Positions 1 to 9,999 of a stretch of 64,000 nt of DNA are shown here, one piece after another. Under the pieces are notes generated by a model. The model was given only the letters and a program-made list of their open reading frames with translations. It was not told the DNA's origin and did no database searches. The translations under genes were made by a program, and so were the position numbers. Origin of the DNA: Euonymus europaeus. Lineage: Eukaryota > Streptophyta > Magnoliopsida > Celastrales > Celastraceae. The stretch lies in NCBI GenBank assembly GCA_963580455.1, contig OY756964.1:930001-994000 (forward strand), written 5' to 3'. The number at the start of each line of letters is the position of its first letter. The stretch's first letter is position 1.

Positions 1-60
1 GCTCGAAAAGTAGTGTGAAATCAAGCTAAAAATCACCGAATTCAGAACTCGGAGTCAACG

Positions 61-106
61 GATATTCATAAAACCGTTTACGTAAAGAAACCACATTTCA
101 CGGCTA
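61..106 (+). repeat. Near-invariant core of the monomer
   Basis: Positions 61-106 of the unit (GATATTCATAAAACC onward to GCGGCTA) are almost unchanged across the array, whereas neighbouring segments vary. The few recurrent changes are AAAACC to AAAATC in one region C subtype, TTTACGT to TTTACAT, ATTTCGC to ATTTTGC, and CACATTT to CACTTTT. A mix of constrained and variable boxes is common in centromeric satellites and is often interpreted as protein contact or nucleosome positioning. That function is inference here; recent homogenisation alone could also preserve a segment. Confidence 0.65.
77..86. repeat. Palindrome TTTACGTAAA, once per unit
   Basis: A perfect 10 bp palindrome with a TACGTA centre, present once in nearly every monomer and therefore roughly 370 times in the window. 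The commonest break is the CpG transition giving TTTACATAAA, for example near 26891, 30181 and 51000; TTTTCGTAAA occurs near 24988-25335. The TACGTA core resembles the ACGT class of plant bZIP sites, but nothing in this window shows that a protein uses it. Confidence 0.7.
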
Positions 107-132
107 ACTAGGTGAAACGAGACCAACTAGCC
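102..132. repeat. Imperfect dyad (hairpin potential) in each unit
   Basis: GGCTAACTAGG (unit 102-112) can pair with CCTACTAGCC (123-132) around the 10-base loop TGAAACGAGA. This gives five plus four base pairs with a small AC/C internal loop. The reference unit has the alternative CCAACTAGCC, which leaves one A/A mismatch at pair 110-125. The A/T difference at unit position 125 is one of the most frequent dimorphisms in the whole array, so units differ in dyad quality. Dyads are known to be enriched in some centromeric satellites lacking CENP-B boxes; a role here is inference. Confidence 0.5.
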
Positions 133-599
133 ACGAGTTCTGAAATCAAAATCCGAAACTCCAGGATCGTAGAGCTCGAAAAGTAGTGTGTAATCAAGCT
201 AAGAATCACCGAATTCAGAACTCGGAGTCAACGGATATTCATAAAACCGTTTACGTAAAGAAACCACATTTCGCGGCTAACAAGGTGAAACGAGACCAAC
301 TAGCCACGAGTTCTGAAATCAAAATCCGAAACGCCAGGATTGTAGAGCTCGAAAAGTAGTGTGAAATCACGCTAAAAATCACCGAATTCAGAACTCGGAG
401 TCAACGGATATTCATAAAACCGTTTACGTAAAGAAACCACATTTCGCGGCTAACTAGGTGAAACGAGACCAACTAGCCACGAGTTCTGAAATCAAAATCC
501 GAAACGCCAGGATCGTAGAGCTCGAAAAGTAGTGTGAAATCAAGCTAAAAATCACCGAATTCATAACTCGGAGTCAACGGATATTCATAAAACCGTTTA

Positions 600-3500
600 C
601 GTAAAGAAACCACATTTCGCGGCTAACTAGGTGAAACGAGACCTACTAGCCACGAGTTCTGAAATCAAAATCCGAAACGCCAGGATTGTAGAGCTCGAAA
701 AGTAGTGTGAAATCACGCTAAAAATCACCGAATTCAGAACTCGGAGTCAACGGATATTCATAAAACCGTTTACGTAAAGAAACCACATTTCGCGGCTAAC
801 TAGGTGAAACGAGACCAACTAGCCACGAGTTCTGAAATCAAAATCCGAAACCCCAAGATCGTAGAGCTCGAAAATTAGTGTGAAATCAAGCTAAAAATCA
901 CCGAATTCAGAACTCGGAGTCAACGGATATTCATAAAACCGTTTACGTAAAGAAACCACATTTCGCGGCTAACTAGGTGAAACGAGACCCTAGCCACGAG
1001 TTCTGAAATCAAAATCCGAAACGCCAGGATCGTAGAGCTCGAAAAGTAGTGTGAAATCAAGCTAAAAATCACCGAATTCAGAACTCGGAGTCAACGAATA
1101 TTCATAAAACCGTTTACGTAAAGAAACCACATTTCGCGGCTAACTAGGTGAAACGAGACCTACTAGCCACGAGTTCTGAAATCAAAATCCGAAACGCCAG
1201 GATTGTAGAGCTCGAAAAGTAGTGCGAAATCAAGCTAAAAATCACCGAATTCATAACTCGGAGTCAACGGATATTCATAAAACCGTTTACGTAAAGAAAC
1301 CACATTTCGCGGCTAACTAGGTGAAACGAGACCAACAAGCCACGAGTTCTGAAATCAAAATCCGAAATGCCAGGATCGTAGAGCTCGAAAATTAGTGTGA
1401 AATCAAGCTAAAAATCACCGAATTCAGAACTCGGAGTCAACGGATATTCATAAAACCGTTTACGTAAAGAAACCACATTTCGCGGCTAACTAGGTGAAAC
1501 GAGACCAACTAGCCACGAGTTCTGAAATCAAAATCCGAAACGCCAGGATTGTAGAGCTCGAAAATTAGTGTGAAATCACGCTAAAAATCACCGAATTCAG
1601 AACTCGGAGTCAACGGATATTCATAAAACCGTTTACGTAAAGAAACCACATTTCGCGGCTAACTAGGTGAAACGAGACCAACTAGCCACGAGTTCTGAAA
1701 TCAAAATCCGCAATGCCAGGATCGTAGAGCTCGAAAATTAGTTTGTAATCAAGCTAAAAATCACCGAATTCAGAACTCGGAGTCAACGGATATTCATAAA
1801 ACCGTTTACGTAAAGAAACCACATTTCGCGGCTAACTAGGTGAAACGAGACCAACTAGCCACGAGTTCTGAAATCAAAATCCGAAACGCCAGGATCGTAG
1901 AGCTCGAAAAGTAGTGTGAAATCAAGCTAAAAATCACTGAAATTCAGAACTCGGAGTCAACGGATATTCATAAAACCGTTTACGTAAAGAAACCACATTT
2001 CGCGGCCAACTAGGTGAAACGAGACCTACTAGCCACGAGTTCTGAAATCAAAATCCGAAACGCCAGGATTGTAGAGCTCGAAAAGTAGTGTGAAATCACG
2101 CTAAAAATCACCGAATTCAGAACTCGGAGTCAACGGATATTCATAAAACCGTTTACGTAAAGAAACCACATTTCGCGGCTAACTAGGTGAAACGAGACCA
2201 ACTAGCCACGAGTTCTGAAATCAAAATCCGAAACGCCAGGATCGTAGAGCTCGAAAAGTAGTGTGAAATCAAGCTAAAAATCACCGAATTCAGAACTCGG
2301 AGTCAACGGATATTCATAAAACCGTTTACGTAAAGAAACCACATTTCGCGGCTAACTAGGTGAAACGAGACCAACTAGCCACGAGTTCTGAAATCAAAAT
2401 CCGAAACGCCAGGATTGTAGAGCTCGAAAATTAGTGTGAAATCACGCTAAAAATCGCCGAATTCAGAACTCGGAGTCAACGGATATTCATAAAACCGTTT
2501 ACGTAAAGAAACCACATTTCGCGGCTAACTAGGTGAAACGTGACCAACTAGCCACGAGTTCTGAAATCAATATCCGCAATGCCAGGATCGTAGAGCTCGA
2601 AAATTAGTTTGTAATCAAGCTAAAAATCACCGAATTCAGAACTCGGAGTCAACGGATATTCATAAAACCGTTTACGTAAAGAAACCACATTTCGCGGCTA
2701 ACTAGGTGAAACGAGACCAACTAGCCACGAGTTCTGAAATCAAAATCCGAAACGCCAGGATCGTAGAGCTCGAAAAGTAGTGTGAAATCAAGCTAAAAAT
2801 CACTGAAATTCAGAACTCGGAGTCAACGGATATTCATAAAACCGTTTACGTAAAGAAACCACATTTCGCGGCCAACTAGGTGAAACGAGACCTACTAGCC
2901 ACGAGTTCTGAAATCAAAATCCGAAACGCCAGGATTGTAGAGCTCGAAAAGTAGTGTGAAATCACGCTAAAAATCACCGAATTCAGAACTCGGAGTCAAC
3001 GGATATTCATAAAACCGTTTACGTAAAGAAACCACATTTCGCGGCTAACTAGGTGAAACGAGACCAACTAGCCACGAGTTCTGAAATCAAAATCCGAAAC
3101 GCCAGGATTGTAGAGCTCGAAAAGTAGTGTGAAATCACGCTAAAAATCACCGAATTCAGAACTCGGAGTCAACGGATATTCATAAAACCGTTTACGTAAA
3201 GAAACCACATTTCGCGGATAACTAGGTGAAACGAGACCAACTAGCCACGAGTTCTGAAATCAAAATCCGAAACGCCAGGATCGTAGAGCTCGAAAAGTAG
3301 TGTGAAATCAAGCTAAAAATCACCGAATTCAGAACTCGGAGTCAACGGATATTCATAAAACCGTTTACGTAAAGAAACCACATTTCGCGGCTAACTAGGT
3401 GAAACGAGACCTACTAGCCACGAGTTCTGAAATCAAAATCCGAAACGCCAGGATTGTAGAGCTCGAAAAGTAGTGTGAAATCACGCTAAAAATCGCCGAA

Positions 3501-4998
3501 TTCAGAACTCGGAGTCAACGGATATTCATAAAACCGTTTACGTAAAGAAACCACATTTCGCGGCTAACTAGGTGAAACGAGACCAACTAGCCACGAGTTC
3601 TGAAATCAAAATCCGAAACGCCAAGATCGTAGAGCTCGAAAATTAGTGTGAAATCAAGCTAAAAATCACCGAATTCAGAACTCGGAGTCAACGGATATTC
3701 ATAAAACCGTTTACGTAAAGAAACCACATTTCGCGGCTAACTAGGTGAAACGAGACCCTAGCCACGAGTTCTGAAATCAAAATCCGAAACGCCAGGATCG
3801 TAGAGCTCGAAAAGTGGTGTGAAATCAAGCTAAAAATCACCGAATTCAGAACTCGAAGTCAACGAATATTCATAAAACCGTTTACGTAAAGAAACCACAT
3901 TTCGCGGCTAACTAGGTGAAACGAGACCTACTAGCCACGAGTTCTGAAATCAAAATCCGAAACGCCAGGATTGTAGAGCTCGAAAAGTAGTGCGAAATCA
4001 AGCTAAAAATCACCGAATTCATAACTCGGAGTCAACGGATATTCATAAAACCGTTTACGTAAAGAAACCACATTTCGCGGCTAACTAGGTGAAACGAGAC
4101 CAACAAGCCACGAGTTCTGAAATCAAAATCCGAAATGCCAGGATCGTAGAGCTCGAAAATTAGTGTGAAATCAAGCTAAAAATCACCGAATTCAGAACTC
4201 GGAGTCAACGGATATTCATAAAACCGTTTACGTAAAGAAACCACATTTCGCGGCTAACTAGGTGAAACGAGACCAACTAGCCACGAGTTCTGAAATCAAA
4301 ATCCGAAACGCCAGGATTGTAGAGCTCGAAAATTAGTGTGAAATCACGCTAAAAATCACCGAATTCATAACTCGGAGTCAACGGATATTCATAAAACCGT
4401 TTACGTAAAGAAACCACATTTCGCGGCTAACTAGGTGAAACGAGACCAACTAGCCACGAGTTCTGAAATCAAAATCCGCAATGCCAGGATCGTAGAGCTC
4501 GAAAATTAGTTTGTAATCAAGCTAAAAATCACCGAATTCAGAACTCGGAGTCAACGGATATTCATAAAACCGTTTACGTAAAGAAACCACATTTCGCGGC
4601 TAACTAGGTGAAACGAGACCAACTAGCCACGAGTTCTGAAATCAAAATCCGAAACGCCAGGATCGTAGAGCTCGAAAAGTAGTGTGAAATCAAGCTAAAA
4701 ATCACTGAAATTCAGAACTCGGAGTCAACGGATATTCATAAAACCGTTTACGTAAAGAAACCACATTTCGCGGCCAACTAGGTGAAACGAGACCTACTAG
4801 CCACGAGTTCTGAAATCAAAATCCGAAACGCCAGGATTGTAGAACTCGAAAAGTAGTGTGAAATCTCGCTAAAAATCACCGAATTCAGAACTCGGAGTCA
4901 ACGGATATTCATAAAACCGTTTACGTAAAGAAACCACATTTCGCGGCTAACTAGGTGAAACGAGACCAACTAGCCACGAGTTCTGAAATCAAAATCCG
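600..4998 (+). repeat. Segmental repeat at 16-monomer spacing (2768 bp)
   Basis: Two rare indels tie the copies together. A 2 bp deletion giving GAGACCCTAGCC occurs at about 988 and again at 3756. A 1 bp insertion giving CACTGAAATTC occurs at 1938 and again at 4706. Both pairs are exactly 2768 bp apart, which is 16 units. The copies match from about 600 to 2230 and from about 3368 to 4998, with scattered substitutions. The insertion variant also occurs at 2804, five units after the first, together with the GTTTGTAATC marker (about 1741 and 2606), showing a nested five-unit repeat. Confidence 0.85.
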
Positions 4999-5869
4999 AA
5001 ATGCCAGGATTGTAGAGCTCGAAAAGTAGTGTGAAATCAAGCTAAAAATCACCGAATTCAGAACTCGGAGTCAACGGATATTCATAAAACCGTTTACGTA
5101 AAGAAACCACATTTCACGGCTAACTAGGTGAAACGAGACCAACTAGCCACGAGTTCTGAAATCAAAATCCGAAACTCCAGGATCGTAGAGCTCGAAAAGT
5201 AGTGTGTAATCAAGCTAAGAATCACCGAATTCAGAACTCGGAGTCAACGGATATTCATAAAACCGTTTACGTAAAGAAACCACATTTCGCGGCTAACAAG
5301 GTGAAACGAGACCAACTAGCCACGAGTTCTGAAATCAAAATCCGAAACGCCAGGATCGTAGAGCTCGAAAAGTAGTGTGAAATCAAGCTAAAAATCACCG
5401 AATTCAGAACTCGGAGTCAACGGATATTCATAAAACCGTTTACGTAAAGAAACCACATTTCGCGGCTAACTAGGTGAAACGAGACCTACTAGCCACGAGT
5501 TCTGAAATCAAAATCCGAAATGCCAGGATTGTAGAGCTCGAAAAGTAGTGTGAAATCACGCTAAAAATCACCGAATTCAGAACTCGGAGTCAACGGATAT
5601 TCATAAAACCGTTTACGTAAAGAAACCACATTTCGCGGCTAACTAGGTGAAACGAGACCAACTAGCCACGAGTTCTGAAATCAAAATCCGAAACGCCAAG
5701 ATCGTAGAGCTCGAAAATTAGTGTGAAATCAAGCTAAAAATCACCGAATTCAGAACTCGGAGTCAACGGATATTCGTAAAACCGTTTACGTAAAGAAACC
5801 ACATTTCGCGGCTAACTAGGTGAAACGAGACCAACTAGCCACGAGTTCTGAAATCAAAATCCGAAATGC

Positions 5870-7733
5870 CAGGATCGTAGAGCTCGAAAAATAGTGTGAA
5901 ATCAAGCTAAAAATCACCGAATTCAGAACTCGGAGTCAACGGATATTCATAAAACCGTTTACGTAAAGAATCCACATTTCGCGGCCAACTAGGTGAAACG
6001 AGACCTACTAGCCACGAGTTCTGAAATCAAAATCCGAAACGACAGGATTGTAGAGCTCGAAAAGTAGTGTGAAATCACGCTAAAAATCACCGAATTCAGA
6101 ACTCGGAGTCAACGGATATTCATAAAACCGTTTACGTAAAGAAACCACATTTCGCGGCTAACTAGTTGAAACGGGACCAACTAGCCACGAGTTCTGAAAT
6201 CAAAATCCGAAATGCCAGGATTGTAGAGCTCGAAAAGTAGTGTGAAATCACGCTAAAAATCACCGAATTCAGAACTCGGAGTCAACGGATATTCATAAAA
6301 CCGTTTACGTAAAGAAACCACATTTCGCGGCTAACTAGGTGAAACGAGACCAACTAGCCACGAGTTCTGAAATCAAAATCCGAAACGCCAAGATCGTAGA
6401 GCTCGAAAATTAGTGTGAAATCAAGCTAAAAATCACCGAATTCAGAACTCGGAGTCAACGGATATTCGTAAAACCGTTTACGTAAAGAAACCACATTTCG
6501 CGGCTAACTAGGTGAAACGAGACCAACTAGCCACGAGTTCTGAAATCAAAATCCGAAACTCCAGGATCGTAGAGCTCGAAAAGTAGTGTGAAATCAAGCT
6601 AAAAATCACCGAATTCAGAACTCGGAGTCAACGAATATTCATAAAACCGTTTACGTAAAGAAACCACATTTCGCGGCTAACTAGGTGAAACGAGACCAAC
6701 TAGCCACAAGTTCTGAAATCAAAATCCGAAACGCCAGGATCGTAGAGCTCGAAAAATAGTGTGTAATCAAGCTAAAAATCACCGAATTCAGAACTCGGAG
6801 TCAACGGATATTCATAAAACCGTTTACGTAAAGAAACCACATTTCGCGGCTAACTAGTTGAAACGGGACCAACTAGCCACGAGTTCTGAAATCAAAATCC
6901 GAAACGCCAGGATCGTAGAGCTCGAAAAATAGTGTGAAATCAAGCTAAAAATCACCGAATTCAGAACTCGGAGTCAACGGATATTCATAAAACCGTTTAC
7001 GTAAAGAATCCACATTTCGCGGCCAACTAGGTGAAACGAGACCTACTAGCCACGAGTTCTGAAATCAAAATCCGAAACGACAGGATTGTAGAGCTCGAAA
7101 AGTAGTGTGAAATCACGCTAAAAATCACCGAATTCAGAACTCGGAGTCAACGGATATTCATAAAACCGTTTACGTAAAGAAACCACATTTCGCGGCTAAC
7201 TAGTTGAAACGGGACCAACTAGCCACGAGTTCTGAAATCAAAATCCGAAATGCCAGGATTGTAGAGCTCGAAAAGTAGTGTGAAATCACGCTAAAAATCA
7301 CCGAATTCAGAACTCGGAGTCAACGGATATTCATAAAACCGTTTACGTAAAGAAACCACATTTCGCGGCTAACTAGGTGAAACGAGACCAACTAGCCACG
7401 AGTTCTGAAATCAAAATCCGAAACACCAAGATCGTAGAGCTCGAAAATTAGTGTGAAATCAAGCTAAAAATCACCGAATTCAGAACTCGGAGTCAACGGA
7501 TATTCGTAAAACCGTTTACGTAAAGAAACCACATTTCGCGGCTAACTAGGTGAAACGAGACCAACTAGCCACGAGTTCTGAAATCAAAATCCGAAACTCC
7601 AGGATCGTAGAGCTCGAAAAGTAGTGTGAAATCAAGCTAAAAATCACCGAATTCAGAACTCGGAGTCAACGAATATTCATAAAACCGTTTACGTAAAGAA
7701 ACCACATTTCGCGGCTAACTAGGTGAAACGAGA
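5870..7733 (+). repeat. Six-monomer spacing repeat (1038 bp)
   Basis: The rare variant CTAGTTGAAACGGGACC occurs at about 6166, 6858 and 7204, that is at spacings of four and two units. The stretch about 5870-6695 matches about 6908-7733 at 1038 bp. Shared markers include AAAGAATCCAC, GAAACGACAGG and GATATTCGTAAA. Divergence at the edges limits the copied part to about five units. Confidence 0.8.
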
Positions 7734-9999
7734 CCTACTAGCCACAAGTTCTGAAATCAAAATCCGAAATGCCAGGATTGTAGAGCTCGAAAAGTAGTGC
7801 GAAATCAAGCTAAAAATCACCGAATTCATAACTCGGAGTCAACGGATATTCATAAAACCGTTTACGTAAAGAAACCACATTTCGCGGCTAACTAGGTGAA
7901 ACGAGACCAACAAGCCACGATTTCTGAAATCAAAATCCCAAATGCCAGGATCGTAGAGCTCGAAAATTAGTGTGAAATCAAGCTAAAAATCACCGAATTC
8001 AGAACTCGGAGTCAACGGATATTCGTAAAACCGTTTACGTAAAGAAACCACATTTCGCGGCTAACTAGGTGAAATGAGACCAACTAGCCACGAGTTCTGA
8101 AATCAAAATCCGAAACGCCAGGATTGTAGAGCTCGAAAAGTAGTTTGAAATCACGCTAAAAATCACCGAATTCATAACTCGGAGTCAACGGATATTCATA
8201 AAACCGTTTACGTAAAGAAACCACATTTCGCGGCTAACTAGGTGAAACGAGACCAACTAGCCACGAGTTCTGAAATCAAAATCCGAAACGCCAGGATCGT
8301 AGAGCTCGAAAATTAGTGTGTAATCAAGCTAAAAATCACCGAATTCAGAACTCGGAGTCAACGGATATTCATAAAACCGTTTACGTAAAGAAACCACATT
8401 TCGCGGCTAACTAGGTGAAACGAGACCAACTAGCCACGAGTTCTGAAATCAAAATCCGAAACTCCAGGATCGTAGAGCTCGAAAAATAGTGTGAAATGAA
8501 GCTAAAAATCACCGAATTCAGAACTCGGAGTCAACGGATATTCATAAAACCGTTTACGTAAATAAACCACATTTCGCGGCCAACTAGGTGAAACGAGACC
8601 TACTAGCCACGAGTTCTGAAATCAAAATCCGAAACGCCAGGATTGTAGAGCTCGGAAAGTAGTGTGAAATCACGCTAAAAATCACCGAATTCAGAACTCG
8701 GAGTCAACGGATATTCATAAAACCGTTTACGTAAAGAAACCACATTTCGCGGCTAACTAGGTGAAACGAGACCAACTAGCCACGAGTTCTGAAATCAAAA
8801 TCCGAAACGCCAGGATCGTAGAGCTCGAAACGTAGTGTGAAATCAAGCTAAAAATCACCGAATTCAGAACTCGGAGTCAACGGATATTCATAAAACCGTT
8901 TACGTAAAGAAACCACATTTCGCGGCTAACTAGGTGAAACGAGACCTACTAGCCACGAGTTCTGAAATCAAAATCCGAAACGCCAGGATTGTAGAGCTCG
9001 AAAACTAGTGCGAAATCAAGCTAAAAATCACCGAATTCATAACTCGGAGTCAACGGATATTCATAAAACCGTTTACGTAAAGAAACCACATTTCGCGGCT
9101 AACTAGGTGAAATGAGACCAACAAGCCACGAGTTCTGAAATCAAAATCCGAAATGCCAGGATCGTAGAGCTCGAAAATTAGTGTGAAATCAAGCTAAAAA
9201 TCACCGAATTCAGAACTCGGAGTCAACGGATATTCATAAAACCGTTTACGTAAAGAAACCACATTTCGCGGCTAACTAGGTGAAACGAGACCAACTAGCC
9301 ACGAGTTCTGAAATCAAAATCCGAAACGCCAGGATTGTAGAGCTCGAAAAGTAGTGTGAAATCACGCTAAAAATCACCGAATTCAGAACTCGGAGTCAAC
9401 GGATATTCATAAAACCGTTTACGTAAAGAAACCACATTTCGCGGCTAACTAGGTGAAACGAGACCTACTAGCCACGAGTTCTGAAATCAAAATCCGAAAC
9501 GCCAGGATTGTAGAGCTCGAAAACTAGTGCGAAATCAAGCTAAAAATCACCGAATTCATAACTCGGAGTCAACGGATATTCATAAAACCGTTTACGTAAA
9601 GAAACCACATTTCGCGGCTAACTAGGTGAAACGAGACCAACAAGCCACGAGTTCTGAAATCAAAATCCGAAATGCCAGGATCGTAGAGCTCGAAAATTAG
9701 TGTGAAATCAAGCTAAAAATCACCGAATTCAGAACTCGGAGTCAACGGATATTCATAAAACCGTTTACGTAAAGAAACCACATTTCGCGGCTAACTAGGT
9801 GAAACGAGACCAACTAGCCACGAGTTCTGAAATCAAAATCCGAAACGCCAGGATTGTAGAGCTCGAAAAGTAGTGTGAAATCACGCTAAAAATCACCGAA
9901 TTCATAACTCGGAGTCAACGGATATTCATAAAACCGTTTACGTAAAGAAACCACATTTCGCGGCTAACTAGGTGAAACGAGACCAACTAGCCACGAGTT

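Larger units (their letters stand above)
41..144. repeat. 11 bp inverted repeat inside each unit
   Basis: TTCAGAACTCG (unit 41-51) is the exact reverse complement of CGAGTTCTGAA (134-144), with an 82 bp spacer. In tandem, arms of neighbouring units can also face each other. Region C variants disrupt one arm without compensation: TTCAAAACTCG in the left arm, or CGAGTACTGAA in the right arm. This argues against strict selection on the pairing. The left arm lies in a local near-palindrome, CCGAATTC followed by A then GAACTCGG. Confidence 0.6.
1..173 (+). repeat. Reference monomer (unit 1)
   Basis: First complete unit, used here as the coordinate frame for positions within the monomer. In order it holds GCTCGAAAAG (1-10), an A-tract at 28-32, a segment with the EcoRI-type hexamer GAATTC (38-43), the near-invariant core (61-106), a variable segment around 107-127, a conserved stretch CCACGAGTTCTGAAATC (131-147) and a hypervariable 3' end (155-173) ending in a SacI-type hexamer GAGCTC that spans the junction to the next unit. 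This copy has CACGG where most units read CGCGG at 99-103, a variant shared with the unit at about 5017, and ACTCC where many read ACGCC near 158-162. The phase is arbitrary: the window merely happens to begin here. Confidence 0.9.
1..9900 (+). repeat. Region A1: homogeneous satellite block
   Basis: About 57 units of closely similar sequence. Typical markers are alternation of GATCGTAG and GATTGTAG near unit 165-172, AATCACGCT against AATCAAGCT near 20-26, TTCATAACTC against TTCAGAACTC, and GACCAAC against GACCTAC. These markers recur in ordered strings, which reveals segmental repeats at spacings of 16, 29, 5 and 6 units. The start of the window (1 to about 340) is copied at 5017 to about 5356, sharing the CACGG, GTGTAATC, CTAAGAATC and AACAAGG variants at a spacing of 5016 bp (29 units minus 1 bp of indels). 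No gene or other element is seen. Confidence 0.85.
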
